From: Planococcus sp. PAMC 21323
Lineage (GTDB): Bacteria > Bacillota > Bacilli > Bacillales_A > Planococcaceae
Direction: 5' to 3'
Assembly: GCF_000785555.1 (NCBI RefSeq)
Contig: NZ_CP009129.1
Coordinates: 1,736,001 to 1,800,000, forward strand
Length of the DNA: 64,000 nucleotides
Positions 42,641-52,341 of this stretch are shown in pieces. The first letter of the stretch is position 1, and every line of letters starts with the position of its first letter. The notes below the pieces were generated by a model. That model was given only the letters and a program-made list of their open reading frames with translations. It was not told where the DNA came from and searched no databases. The position numbers and the translations under genes were made by a program.

Positions 42641-43936
42641 TTATGGGTATAAACGGTTTAATAGACGTGGGAATGGAATGGACTCTCTAATATGCTCCAC
42701 ACCACTAATCCAAGCTACTGTACGTTCAAGACCTAAACCAAATCCAGAATGCGGAACTGCTCCGTATTTACTTAAGTCTAAATACCAAGCATATGCCTCT
42801 TCATCTAAATTATGTTCTTGAATGCGTTTTTTCATTAATTCATAATCATGAATCCGTTCTGAGCCACCGATAATTTCCCCATATCCTTCTGGGGCAATCA
42901 TGTCTGCACATAGCACAACATCGTCACGATCTGGATGCGGCTGCATGTAGAATGGCTTGATGCCGATCGGGTAATGAGTGATAAATATTGGCATATCATA
43001 GCTTTCTGCTAATGCTGTTTCGTGTGGTGCACCAAAATCTTCGCCCCATTTAATATCATCAAATCCATTATCGTTTAACCATTTAATCGCATCATCATAA
43101 GAAACACGAGGGAATGGCGCTTTAATTTTTTCAAGTTTCGATACGTCTCTACCAAGACGATCCAAGTCTAGTTTGCAGTTTTTCAAAACTGACTGAACAA
43201 TATGAGAAACATATTGCTCTTGTACTTCTAAACTTTCTGCATGTTCGATAAATGCCATTTCCGGTTCAATCATCCAAAACTCGATTAAGTGACGGCGCGT
43301 TTTAGATTTTTCCGCTCGGAACGTTGGACCAAACGAAAATACTTTTCCAAGTGCCATCGCCGCTGCTTCCATATAAAGCTGCCCGGACTGAGACAAATAG
43401 GCATCTTCGTCAAAGTATTTTGTTGCGAATAATTCAGAAGTCCCTTCTGGAGAAGATCCAGTTAAGATCGGAGGATCGACTTTTACAAAACCGTTATCGT
43501 TAAAGAATTCATAAGTCGCACGAATAATTTCGTTACGCACTTTCATAATGGCATGTTGTTTACGAGAACGTAACCATAAGTGACGGTTGTCCATAAGAAA
43601 TTCTGGCCCGTGTTCTTTCGGCGTAATAGGGAAATCTTTTGCTTCATGGATAACTTCGATACCTGTAACAGCTAGCTCATAACCAAAAGCAGAGCGCTCG
43701 TCTTCTTTTACTTCTCCAGTCACATAAACTGAAGTTTCTTGTGTCAGTCCTTTAGCAGTAGCAAATAGCTCATCGCCAACTTCCGCTTTTACGACAACAC
43801 CTTGTACAAATCCTGAACCGTCGCGTAGCTGTAAGAATGCGATTTTTCCACTTGACCGTTTGTTAGCAATCCACGCGCCTAATTTAATTGTTTCTCCGTT
43901 ATGTTTAGCCATTTCGGCAATAGTAATTTTTTTCAT
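42641..43936 (-). CDS. asnS: Asparaginyl-tRNA synthetase
   Basis: A 431-residue class II synthetase with the N-terminal OB-fold anticodon domain ([31 protein letters not shown]), class II motif 2 ([20 protein letters not shown]) and motif 3 ([15 protein letters not shown]). The KSKTRRHL form is that of asparaginyl rather than aspartyl enzymes. The start follows GGAGG. It is placed between aspB and dnaD as in Bacillus. Confidence 0.97.
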   Translation of the reverse strand: MKKITIAEMAKHNGETIKLGAWIANKRSSGKIAFLQLRDGSGFVQGVVVKAEVGDELFATAKGLTQETSVYVTGEVKEDERSAFGYELAVTGIEVIHEAKDFPITPKEHGPEFLMDNRHLWLRSRKQHAIMKVRNEIIRATYEFFNDNGFVKVDPPILTGSSPEGTSELFATKYFDEDAYLSQSGQLYMEAAAMALGKVFSFGPTFRAEKSKTRRHLIEFWMIEPEMAFIEHAESLEVQEQYVSHIVQSVLKNCKLDLDRLGRDVSKLEKIKAPFPRVSYDDAIKWLNDNGFDDIKWGEDFGAPHETALAESYDMPIFITHYPIGIKPFYMQPHPDRDDVVLCADMIAPEGYGEIIGGSERIHDYELMKKRIQEHNLDEEAYAWYLDLSKYGAVPHSGFGLGLERTVAWISGVEHIRESIPFPRLLNRLYP

Positions 43937-43967
43937 CTAGCAATAGCCTCCATAGAATAATGTTGTC

Positions 43968-45158
43968 TTAGTCTTTCCATTTCAATGTTACAAATTGATG
44001 AATGCGTTCGACAGCTTCTGTTAAGGTTTCAAGCGATGTCGCATACGACAATCGAATTGTTGAATTCGCGCCAAATCCTGAACCTGGGATAACCGCAACA
44101 TTTGCTTCTGTTAACAAAGCCGTTACGAAATCATCAACAGATGCATATCCTGTTTTTGTAGCTGCTTCTGAAACATCTGGCAATAAATAAAATGCACCTT
44201 GTGGACGAAGAACTTTAAAGCCAGGAATCGCTTGAACTTTAGGGAAAATAATATTCAAGCGTTCTTCAAATGCTTGACGCATTTCTTCAACAGCATCTTG
44301 TGGCCCGTTATAGGCTTCAATGGCTGCGTATTGAGACGTTGTCACTGGATTTGATGTTGAATGACTTGCTAAATCCGTCATTGCTTTTATCAGACTAGCA
44401 TCAGCTGCAGCGTAGCCAATCCGCCATCCTGTCATAGAATGCGATTTTGATACTCCGTTTATTAAAATCGTCCGTTTTTTTGCGTCTTCTGAAAGAGTAG
44501 CAATAGATGTATGTTTTACATCTCCATAAATTAATTTTTCATAAATTTCATCAGATACGATTAAAATATCAAATTCGCGGCAAACTTCTGCTAGCGCTTC
44601 TAATTCTTCTTTTGAATAAATCATACCTGTTGGATTACTTGGTGTATTAAGAATCACTGCTTTTGTCCGGTCTGTAATAGCTTCTCTAAGTTGTAGAGGA
44701 GATATTTTGTACTCCTGACTGGCTGTTGCTTCTATGTATACAGGTACGCCTTGTGCTAATTTCACTTGTTCAGGATAACTCACCCAATACGGAATCGGGA
44801 TAATTACTTCATCGCCCTCGTTTAATAACACTTGGAACAATGTATAAAGCACATGCTTCGCGCCAATCCCTACCATTACTTCTTTTTGCGAATAATTCAA
44901 GCCTTGGTCACGTTGCAATTTATTGATGATGGCTTCTTTTAATGCCGGAAGACCTCCAGCTGGTGTGTATTTCGTCTTCCCGTCTTTCATAGACTGATAA
45001 GCTGCTTCAAGGATGTTTTCAGGTGTATTGTAATCAGGCTCACCTGCTCCAAGACCGATGACGTCGACGCCTTGTGCTTTTAACTCATTTGCTTTAGCAG
45101 TGATTGCTAATGTTGTAGAAGGTGTTAAAGTTTGTACACGATTTGCTAAGTTGATCAA
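43968..45158 (-). CDS. aspB: Aspartate aminotransferase AspB
   Basis: A 396-residue PLP enzyme of aminotransferase class I. The Schiff-base lysine is K238 in NGVSKSHSMTGWRIGYAA, and the substrate-binding arginine is near the C-terminus in STIRLSYATS. It makes aspartate and glutamate from oxaloacetate. The start is a TTG at 45158 behind GGGCGG, and the N-terminus LTPSTTLAITAKANELK matches the AspB family. It follows ypmB by about 15 bases. Confidence 0.95.
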   Translation of the reverse strand: MINLANRVQTLTPSTTLAITAKANELKAQGVDVIGLGAGEPDYNTPENILEAAYQSMKDGKTKYTPAGGLPALKEAIINKLQRDQGLNYSQKEVMVGIGAKHVLYTLFQVLLNEGDEVIIPIPYWVSYPEQVKLAQGVPVYIEATASQEYKISPLQLREAITDRTKAVILNTPSNPTGMIYSKEELEALAEVCREFDILIVSDEIYEKLIYGDVKHTSIATLSEDAKKRTILINGVSKSHSMTGWRIGYAAADASLIKAMTDLASHSTSNPVTTSQYAAIEAYNGPQDAVEEMRQAFEERLNIIFPKVQAIPGFKVLRPQGAFYLLPDVSEAATKTGYASVDDFVTALLTEANVAVIPGSGFGANSTIRLSYATSLETLTEAVERIHQFVTLKWKD

Positions 45159-45173
45159 AGTTCTTCCGCCCTT

Positions 45174-45650
45174 TCACAAGTTCAATATACGTTTTCTCCA
45201 TTGTCCATCGTCTGCTGATAAATAAACATAATTTAACGTGTCTTTTTCATCAACAAAAGCAACTTCCCATACTGGCTCTTCACTTTCCATACCTAGTTTT
45301 GTATGCAGTATTTTTTTGACGTCCATTTCATTAAGAACCAATTCGCGTGCTTGTTGAGCCGTGATTTTATCTGTTAAGGAAAGTGTTTGTACCTTCCCAT
45401 CACCTTCTGGTACAAAAACTGCCGTTAACTCACCTTTAGCATTCGTTCCAAGTACTGTCACTGATGCTTGAGCATTTGTATATACATATGCTCTCTCTAC
45501 ATCTTCAATTAACTGTTCACTTTTTGCGCGTTCAATTGCTTGGTCTTCAGTCTCAGAATAAGGTTTATTGCCTAAAAACAATACCATGATGATTATAGTC
45601 ACTGCCAAAAAAGACAGAAATCCAAGTATAAATGTAATCCATTGTCTCAT
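45174..45650 (-). CDS. ypmB: YpmB family membrane-anchored protein
   Basis: A 158-residue protein with an N-terminal membrane helix (ITFILGFLSFLAVTIIIMVLF) and an extracellular domain with the PepSY-like pattern (TDKITAQQARELVLNEMDVK, ...YVYLSADDGQWRKRI). Function is not known, though homologues occur next to aspB in Bacillales. It lies between ypmA and aspB and has its own ribosome site. Confidence 0.86.
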   Translation of the reverse strand: MRQWITFILGFLSFLAVTIIIMVLFLGNKPYSETEDQAIERAKSEQLIEDVERAYVYTNAQASVTVLGTNAKGELTAVFVPEGDGKVQTLSLTDKITAQQARELVLNEMDVKKILHTKLGMESEEPVWEVAFVDEKDTLNYVYLSADDGQWRKRILNL

Positions 45651-45658
45651 ATAATCAC

Positions 45659-45829
45659 CTATGTTTTATATATTGTGAAAATCGCTTTTTCAGCATTCTC
45701 TTTATCAAGCGCTAGCCCGAACATCAAATCTCTATCTTTCAACGTACGATTTAAGGCGTCTACCACTTTATATAAATCTTTTTGATACGTAAGTTCTACT
45801 GTTGAGATCACTTCGATTTTTGATTCCAT
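45659..45829 (-). CDS. ypmA: YpmA family protein (DUF4264)
   Basis: A 56-residue protein I translated from the sequence: it starts MESKIEVISTVELTYQKDLY and ends EKAIFTIYKT, with a DRDLMFGLALDKE core. This is the YpmA pattern, and it lies between dinG and ypmB as in B. subtilis. It begins 23 bases after the dinG stop. No function is known. It is short enough to be missed by length-filtered annotation. Confidence 0.88.
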   Translation of the reverse strand: MESKIEVISTVELTYQKDLYKVVDALNRTLKDRDLMFGLALDKENAEKAIFTIYKT

Positions 45830-45852
45830 GCTTACGCCTTCCTTTCGTTATA

Positions 45853-48615
45853 TCATTGCTTATTATACCAAGCTTCAATATCGGTTACCATCTTTTCTAA
45901 TGACACTTTGGACACTTTGACTTCAGGCAATGCATTTATAAATTCTCGACCATATGATTTTGTCTCAATTCTTCGGTCTAAAACGATAAATAAGCCTTTA
46001 TCGTTTTTCGAACGGATTAAACGCCCAAACCCTTGACGTAAACGAAGTACCGCTTCTGGTAAAGCATATTGTAGAAATGGATTGACTCCTTGTCGCATAA
46101 TAACTTCAGATCGCGCTTTGAAAATTGGTTCTTCAGGCGATGTAAAAGGCAAGCGCACCACTACTACTGCACGAAGCGCATCTCCCGGAACATCTACTCC
46201 TTCCCAGAAACTATTTGTTCCAAAAAGAACGGACTTTTGAAAACGCTGGAAAGATTTCAATAACTTCATACGACTTCCTGATGAAATACCTTGTGCAAAT
46301 AACATGTATTCATCGAGTAAACCTGTATCTTGAATTAAGTCTACTGTTTTTCGTAACATATCTTGTGACGTAAACAATACAAAACAACGGCCTTCTGTCA
46401 CAAGTACTGTTTGAATAACGGCATCTGCTACCGATTCAATGTATTCATGTTGAGAAACATTTTGAATATCAGGCATGTCCTCAACTATATAAACATGTGC
46501 GCCACGATAGAAACCTTTTGGTGGTTCAAATTTCATAATAGGAACGTGCTGCGGGATTCCAATTTGGTTGACAATAAATCGTTCATTCGCCGGAACCGTC
46601 ATCGTACCTGACAGCCAAATAATCGCTTTATCGATTCGTGCTGGATTCATTACTTTGTCTACTAAAGATGTTACTGCAAAAGGGCGTTTGTATAAAGAGA
46701 GACTCGTTGGCAAACTTCTCAAGTCGCCATCTATCCAACTAACTTCCCCAGCTAATGGAAAGACAAATATTTCACTAAACTCTACCGCTTTCACCATCAT
46801 TTCCTCTGTCCAATAGCGCCAATCGGCTATCGTCAATTGATCTTTAATCGTTTTTTCAGTTAATCGTTCAGCTTTTTGTAAAACGAGTTGAGACAAATCA
46901 ATCCATTCATTTAAGTAAAAAAGCATTTCGGTAAAGCGACTGTCTTCAAGTGATAATTCACTTAAAAGAGCCGAATTTTTTTTATGTCGACTCGCTGCAA
47001 ACTTTGTTGCAAATTCATGTGCGATTAAATTAGAAATTTCGTCAAATAGGGACGTGAATTTCAAAAACAAGGATTCTAGTTTCAACATCTCAGCTATGGT
47101 AGAAAATCCAGTTCGTTGTGCCGTCTCCAATAATGTAGCAGCTAATTGTTGATCATCTAAACTGCCAATTTGGCCAAAAATATACTTCCACTGTGTATAA
47201 ACAAATGTTTTTTCGTGTTGAGAAACTGCTGCTTGCACAACTTGATGCGCTTCATCCCAAATATATGCATCGACATTGGCTAAAATCGACTTTTTACTTA
47301 AGTGTTGATTTAGTAAGAATGCGTGATTTGTCACGATGACATGTGCATGTTGTGCTTGTTTTAATGCAAACTCATAAAAATCAGCTTGTTTTTCTTGTTT
47401 GTTCAGTTTTCGAATGTGGGATCGACGAATTTTATCAAGAACAAATTGTCCGCCACTTGATGCATTGATTTCGTTTAAATCTCCAGTTTCAGTGGCTGTT
47501 AACCAAACCAACACCTGCATTATCGTAAACGTCTCATCATAAGATTCATCGTCACCTTGCAGCAATTCAACAAATCGTGCCAAATCAATATAATGAGATA
47601 CCCCTTTAATTAACGAGATACGTACTGGTGCACCAATATATTTTTCGACCATTTGCCCTTCTTTTAACACCAGTTGATCTTGTAGATGTGTTGTATAGGT
47701 ACTGATCAATACTTGTTTTCCTGTGTCGAGCGCAAAGTTTACTGCTGGCAGTAAATAGCCAATTGTTTTGCCCATCCCTGTAGATGCTTCGATTACCAAT
47801 TCCTTTTTTTGAGTCAATGCGTCCTCAATCGACGTCATCATATCGTATTGACTTGGTCTTTTCTCGAAATTCGGAAACACTTTTTCTAACCCTTCACGCC
47901 AATCGCGCGAGTTGGATTGTTTATTGTTTTGTCCTACTTCAAATAAACGTCTTGGTTTTAATGGGATACCTTGAAACCTGTCAAAATCATCAGCCTGTTC
48001 ATTTCTTTTTTTCTGTGTTAATTCAAAAAAAAGACGAGACAAATCTGATTTCAATTGGAATGATCGTTTGTGAAGAAATGCTAATGTCGCATAAGGCAAT
48101 GACGCTAAATCTTGTTTTGCACGTAAAAATAAAAGTGCGGTTGCCATTGCATCATCATCTGCGCGGTGAGCACTTTCTAACGGTATACCGAGTTCTGAAG
48201 TAATGTCCTGTAATTTAAAGCTGAATGCTGTAGGATACATCAACCTTACTAATTCGACCGTATCCATTGTCAGGCCTTGCCACTTTGGTAAACCGCTACG
48301 TTTAAGTTCAGCCTGCAAAAAAGGCAAATCGAAATTAGTATTGTGCGCTACAAAAATAGCATCTTGCATTTTTTCATAAACCGTTTCTGCATAATGTTCA
48401 AAAGACTTGGCCCCTGCAACATCAGCGTCTGTAATATTCGTCAAGTCTTGTATAAACAACGGAATCGTTCGACCCGGGTTGATAAATTCTGTATATGTAT
48501 CGGTGATTTCACCGTTTTCAATCGTTACCATCGCAAGTTGAATAATCCGGTCACCTTTTGCAGGGGAATGGCCCGTTGTTTCAATATCGACAACGACATA
48601 CTTTTGCGTATTCAT
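45853..48615 (-). CDS. dinG: DinG-type helicase with N-terminal exonuclease domain
   Basis: A 920-residue protein. An N-terminal DnaQ-like exonuclease domain (VVDIETTGHSPAKGDRIIQL, HNTNFDLPFL, HRADDDAMATA) precedes a DinG/XPD-family helicase with EASTGMGKTIGYLL, the WDEAHQV box and RQGFGRLIRS. In Firmicutes this fused form is the B. subtilis DinG. Unlike the YpvA relative in this window, it lacks the four iron-sulfur cysteines. The role is probably repair of stalled forks or DNA-RNA hybrids. Confidence 0.94.
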   Translation of the reverse strand: MNTQKYVVVDIETTGHSPAKGDRIIQLAMVTIENGEITDTYTEFINPGRTIPLFIQDLTNITDADVAGAKSFEHYAETVYEKMQDAIFVAHNTNFDLPFLQAELKRSGLPKWQGLTMDTVELVRLMYPTAFSFKLQDITSELGIPLESAHRADDDAMATALLFLRAKQDLASLPYATLAFLHKRSFQLKSDLSRLFFELTQKKRNEQADDFDRFQGIPLKPRRLFEVGQNNKQSNSRDWREGLEKVFPNFEKRPSQYDMMTSIEDALTQKKELVIEASTGMGKTIGYLLPAVNFALDTGKQVLISTYTTHLQDQLVLKEGQMVEKYIGAPVRISLIKGVSHYIDLARFVELLQGDDESYDETFTIMQVLVWLTATETGDLNEINASSGGQFVLDKIRRSHIRKLNKQEKQADFYEFALKQAQHAHVIVTNHAFLLNQHLSKKSILANVDAYIWDEAHQVVQAAVSQHEKTFVYTQWKYIFGQIGSLDDQQLAATLLETAQRTGFSTIAEMLKLESLFLKFTSLFDEISNLIAHEFATKFAASRHKKNSALLSELSLEDSRFTEMLFYLNEWIDLSQLVLQKAERLTEKTIKDQLTIADWRYWTEEMMVKAVEFSEIFVFPLAGEVSWIDGDLRSLPTSLSLYKRPFAVTSLVDKVMNPARIDKAIIWLSGTMTVPANERFIVNQIGIPQHVPIMKFEPPKGFYRGAHVYIVEDMPDIQNVSQHEYIESVADAVIQTVLVTEGRCFVLFTSQDMLRKTVDLIQDTGLLDEYMLFAQGISSGSRMKLLKSFQRFQKSVLFGTNSFWEGVDVPGDALRAVVVVRLPFTSPEEPIFKARSEVIMRQGVNPFLQYALPEAVLRLRQGFGRLIRSKNDKGLFIVLDRRIETKSYGREFINALPEVKVSKVSLEKMVTDIEAWYNKQ

Positions 48616-48712
48616 CTTAGCCCCTCTTTCTTAGGTGATTGCCTAGAAAAATTGTAACATATCCTGTCGCTTTAAGCTTTCAAGATGAAAATTCAATCTT
48701 CTTTTTGTTCCG

Positions 48713-48750
48713 CTCTATAAAATAAAACAGCTCCCTCTTTGGGAGCTGTT
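48713..48750 (-). terminator. Terminator of the panC-panD operon
   Basis: AACAGCTCCC (48726-48735) pairs perfectly with GGGAGCTGTT (48741-48750). On the minus strand it is followed by TTTTATTTTAT. Confidence 0.92.
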
Positions 48751-48753
48751 AGC

Positions 48754-49137
48754 TTACATTACGGTTGCTTCAGGTTCGTAATGAATAATTTCTTTAATTT
48801 GGTTTTCGGCATCCATAATGGCAACTGTTGGTTTATGGTCACGCGCGTTTTCATTCATTACATAAGCGTACGATAAAATAATGACGATATCTCCGCGTTG
48901 TACAAGACGAGCCGCCGCACCGTTTACACAAATAACGCCACTGCCACGCTCTCCTGCAATAATATACGTTTCAAAACGTGCACCGTTATTATTATTGACT
49001 ATATGAACTTTTTCATTTGGCAACATGCCAACCGAATCAAGTAAATTTTGATCGATCGTAATGCTTCCTACATAATTTAAATCTGCTTCCGTTACAGTTG
49101 CGCGATGAATTTTTGAATTTAACATCATTCTAAGCAT
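48754..49137 (-). CDS. panD: Aspartate 1-decarboxylase
   Basis: A 127-residue pyruvoyl enzyme that makes beta-alanine from aspartate. It has the self-cleavage site Gly24-Ser25 in NYVGSITID, lysine 9 in [15 protein letters not shown] and a conserved [20 protein letters not shown] end. The start at 49137 lies 3 bases after the panC stop. It supplies the second substrate of PanC for pantothenate. Confidence 0.97.
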   Translation of the reverse strand: MLRMMLNSKIHRATVTEADLNYVGSITIDQNLLDSVGMLPNEKVHIVNNNNGARFETYIIAGERGSGVICVNGAAARLVQRGDIVIILSYAYVMNENARDHKPTVAIMDAENQIKEIIHYEPEATVM

Positions 49138-49140
49138 GAG

Positions 49141-49977
49141 TCAGTTCCCCTTTGGATTGAAAATAATGTTATCGATTAAACGTGCTTTTTCAAACTTTAC
49201 AGCTAGCGCTAATATGGCATCTTTTTGAATATCAGTTGTTAATGTTGGATAATCGAGCAATTCAATATAATCGATGATTCCAGTTGTCTGTTGTGTTAAA
49301 TAGGCAGTCATTGGTTCAATCGGATCTTTACCTTGCAAAAATAAACTTTTGCCCATTTCCAATGCTTTTTTCAAATGAGGTGCTTCATTTCGCTCAGCAT
49401 CGCTCAAGTAAACATTACGAGAGCTTTTCGCAAGTCCGTCATCTTCACGAACCGTTTCGACTCTCCGTATAGCCATTGGAAAATTATAATCTTCCACTAG
49501 CGATTCAATAATTGCTAATTGTTGCGCGTCTTTTTGACCAAAATAAGCTAAATCTGCTTGGACTAAATGAAATAGCTTGGTTACTACTTTTAAAACCCCA
49601 TCAAAATGACCTGGTCTTTTCGCACCGCACAGCACGTCTGCCTGCGCCCCTGCAGTTAGTTGGATTTGACTTTCACGCGGATACATTTCTCCTACACTTG
49701 GCGCAAAAATAACATCCGTGCCTGCCAATTCAGCAAGTTCTTGATCACGTTTTAAGTCTCTTGGGTAGCGATCAAAATCTTCATTAGGTCCAAATTGAGC
49801 GGGATTGACAAATATACTCATAACCACTTTATCGTTTTCTGCTTTTGCTTTTTCGATTAGCGAAAGATGCCCTTCATGTAGAAACCCCATAGTTGGTACT
49901 AAACCGATGGTGTTGCCTGCTCCTTTAGTATCACGAACCCATTCTTTCAATTCGTTAACCGTCTGTAAAATTAACAT
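49141..49977 (-). CDS. panC: Pantothenate synthetase
   Basis: A 278-residue ATP-dependent ligase that joins pantoate and beta-alanine. It carries the HIGH-type motif HEGH in PTMGFLHEGHLSLIEKAK, GPNEDFDRYPR and the KSSRNVYL segment near the end of the catalytic half. The start follows CGAGAGGAG. In B. subtilis the operon is panB-panC-panD; here no panB precedes panC, and birA follows in the upstream direction. The pantoate supply must come from a panB elsewhere or from uptake. Confidence 0.97.
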   Translation of the reverse strand: MLILQTVNELKEWVRDTKGAGNTIGLVPTMGFLHEGHLSLIEKAKAENDKVVMSIFVNPAQFGPNEDFDRYPRDLKRDQELAELAGTDVIFAPSVGEMYPRESQIQLTAGAQADVLCGAKRPGHFDGVLKVVTKLFHLVQADLAYFGQKDAQQLAIIESLVEDYNFPMAIRRVETVREDDGLAKSSRNVYLSDAERNEAPHLKKALEMGKSLFLQGKDPIEPMTAYLTQQTTGIIDYIELLDYPTLTTDIQKDAILALAVKFEKARLIDNIIFNPKGN

Positions 49978-50008
49978 TTTTTCTCTCCTCTCGGGAAGAA
50001 AACCATAT

Positions 50009-50175
50009 AAAAAGCCCTTCTGCTAAAAAAAGACAGAAGGACAGTAAGTTTGCGTTAGGTTTCCTCCGTCCCTGTCGTGAATTTGATCAAGGCAGAACAT
50101 ATTAGTATTCATTTTAAGTGTCTTACGGTTGTTTGGTGCAGTTCGTAAACGATACTGCCCATTAAAAATACTATA
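50009..50175 (-). promoter_or_regulatory. Structured leader of panC-panD, candidate pan motif with terminator
   Basis: The 190-base region before panC carries a likely -10 box (TATAGT, 50170-50175), a hairpin at 50138-50158 (GCAGT/ACTGC with an inner TCG/CGA helix and one bulged A), a GGACGGAGGAAACC segment, and an intrinsic terminator (CCTTCTG/CAGAAGG, T run; 50009-50040). The pan motif is an RNA known upstream of pantothenate genes in Firmicutes, with a hairpin that has bulged A bases. I cannot confirm the match without a covariance search, but a leader ending in a terminator before panC is clear. Confidence 0.6.
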
Positions 50176-50243
50176 ACAGAATTTCATAAATAAATATATT
50201 CTATGCTCTTTGTGACATTAGGCTATAGAAGAAAGTGAATTTT

Positions 50244-51230
50244 TTAAGAACCAGCCATTTCAATATCAGCTGAATAAATGCCGTGAAGTTTTCCGTCAGA
50301 TGTCCGAAGTTGAAGTACTCCTTCATCAGTAATTCCTTCTGCGATGCCTTCAAGCGTATGATTAGTCATTCGTGCTCTCACAGGATGTCCTATTGTTGTT
50401 GAATAACTTTCCCACAAAATTTTCAACATGCCAAATCCTTCGTCAATATACATTTGTGTATAAAGCTCCATGTAATACAACACTGACTGCACTAGTTTTT
50501 GACGATTAATGGTTTCTCCATCTGCCATTCTTAACGAAGTCGCGATTTCTTGAACTTCCACATCAAAATCTTCTTTTTCTTGATTGACGTTTAATCCGAT
50601 CCCAATGATCAAAGCTTGTATACCGTCTGCATCAGATTGAAGTTCGGTTAAAATCCCTGTGCATTTTTTACCATCAAGTAAAATATCGTTTGGCCATTTA
50701 ATCTTCGGCTGCAATTTAGTGACTTCTTCGATTGCACGAACAATTGCTACAGCAGTTACTAATGTGAATTGAGGAGCTTTTTGTGGTGCTACATTTGGCC
50801 TTAAAATAATACTCATCCAAACGCCTTTTTTAGCGGCAGAATCCCATTTCCGAGCCATTCTACCTCGTCCGGCCGTCTGAGTTTCTGTCAACACTACAGT
50901 TCCATCTGGCGCACCTTCTTGTGCTAGTTGATGGGCAATAATTTGAGTGGATGCACAACTTTCTACATATTCAATGACTTGTCCAATACGTTTTGTTTTC
51001 AATCCTGTTTGAATACCTAAAGGCTCTAATGTATCTGGAGAGGTAATGATGCGATAGCCTTTGCGTTTAACCGATTCAATTTCATACCCTTTTTCTTCGA
51101 GCTCTTTAATATGTTTCCAGATAGCCGTTCTGGAAATCCCGAATTCATCTGCTAATTGCTGGCCTGAGACAGCTTCACCATTCGATTCTATTAACCGTTT
51201 TACTATTTTAAGTGTGACTGTGATATTCAT
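50244..51230 (-). CDS. birA: Biotin-protein ligase and biotin operon repressor BirA
   Basis: A protein of about 328 residues. It has an N-terminal winged helix (VSGQQLADEFGISRTAIWKHIKEL) that makes it a repressor, and a catalytic domain with GRGRMARKWDS (biotinyl-AMP site) and KWPNDILLDGKKCTGIL. It attaches biotin to carboxylases and represses biotin genes. I set the ATG at 51230; a TTG at 51236 is also possible. It overlaps the cca end by a few codons, so the genes are coupled. Confidence 0.95.
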   Translation of the reverse strand: MNITVTLKIVKRLIESNGEAVSGQQLADEFGISRTAIWKHIKELEEKGYEIESVKRKGYRIITSPDTLEPLGIQTGLKTKRIGQVIEYVESCASTQIIAHQLAQEGAPDGTVVLTETQTAGRGRMARKWDSAAKKGVWMSIILRPNVAPQKAPQFTLVTAVAIVRAIEEVTKLQPKIKWPNDILLDGKKCTGILTELQSDADGIQALIIGIGLNVNQEKEDFDVEVQEIATSLRMADGETINRQKLVQSVLYYMELYTQMYIDEGFGMLKILWESYSTTIGHPVRARMTNHTLEGIAEGITDEGVLQLRTSDGKLHGIYSADIEMAGS

Positions 51231-52341
51231 CTTCAAACCAGTCCTTTATCAGTTCTTTGTCGTTTATCAATAGCCCGTAAACGATTAGTCTTTCAATTTT
51301 CTCAATCCATACTTTTATCCATGGCCCGGATTTCACCCCGGTCCACTCGATTAAATCCCAGCCATCGATTGCAAGCTCAGATCTCGACTGAATCGGTAAT
51401 TGTTGCTTGATAGTAGCTAAATCAGTCGTTTTCCCCATTACACGAGAAGCCATTGCTAATTGTTCTAATGTGTACTTATAAAATGTCCATTGATCCCAAG
51501 TGTTTAACGTGGTCAATTCTAAACTTTTTTCAATTAGTCTTTTTTCTTCATTTGAAAAACGATAATCTTTTATATCTGAAAACTGGCGTTTTTGTTGATG
51601 TAACAAATAAAACCAGCCATAAGTAGGTCTGCCATTTGGTTGATATGGAATCCAATCCACTTCAAAAAGACCGCCTACTGGCAGAAATCTTGTTAAAACA
51701 GAATCTTTCAAGTAGGCCATGCTTTTTTGCATACTTGGATTGACAAATATTTTATCAATTTCTGACTTTAAGCGTTCAACAGCAATAAATCGAATTAAAC
51801 GTGCATGTCGTCTTATGGATAAAAGTGTTTTCATATCGATAATAAAATCAAGCTGCCCCGAAAAGCGGATCGCTCGTAACATTCGCAATGCGTCTTCTTC
51901 AAAACGTTCATCGGGATCACCAACTGCACGAATTACTTTATTTCGCAAATCTTCTTTTCCACCAAAAGGATCGATTATCGTTAAGTCTTCTGTCATCGCC
52001 ATTGCATTGATCGTAAAATCACGACGGCGCAAATCCTCTTCAAGCGAAAGAACAAATTCTACAGAATCTGGTCGGCGGTTATCGGAATAGCTGCTCTCTG
52101 TGCGGAACGTCGTCACCTCAATGCCTTCTCCATCCAGTAATACTAAAACTGTTCCGTGATCAATACCTGTATCAACAGTACGGTCAAATAATGCTTTTAC
52201 TTGCTGGGGCAAAGCTGATGTAGCTACATCCATATCATGTGGTGTCTTTCCTAATAATAAATCGCGCACCGCTCCACCTACAATATAGCCCTCGAATCCC
52301 GCTGCTTTTAATGTGTGAATTACTTTAGTGGCCGTATTCAT
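51208..52341 (-). CDS. cca: CCA-adding tRNA nucleotidyltransferase
   Basis: A 377-residue class II nucleotidyltransferase that adds CCA to tRNA 3' ends. It has [24 protein letters not shown] with the catalytic Dx[11 protein letters not shown], and the flexible [15 protein letters not shown] segment. Its start ATG overlaps the bshA stop by 4 bases (ATGA). It lies between bshA and birA as in Bacillus. Confidence 0.96.
   Translation of the reverse strand: MNTATKVIHTLKAAGFEGYIVGGAVRDLLLGKTPHDMDVATSALPQQVKALFDRTVDTGIDHGTVLVLLDGEGIEVTTFRTESSYSDNRRPDSVEFVLSLEEDLRRRDFTINAMAMTEDLTIIDPFGGKEDLRNKVIRAVGDPDERFEEDALRMLRAIRFSGQLDFIIDMKTLLSIRRHARLIRFIAVERLKSEIDKIFVNPSMQKSMAYLKDSVLTRFLPVGGLFEVDWIPYQPNGRPTYGWFYLLHQQKRQFSDIKDYRFSNEEKRLIEKSLELTTLNTWDQWTFYKYTLEQLAMASRVMGKTTDLATIKQQLPIQSRSELAIDGWDLIEWTGVKSGPWIKVWIEKIERLIVYGLLINDKELIKDWFEDEYHSHT

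Noticed and set aside
43936-45158. T-box leader before asnS or aspB
   Set aside because: The gaps are under 35 bases and no T-box core (TGGNACCGCG) is present.
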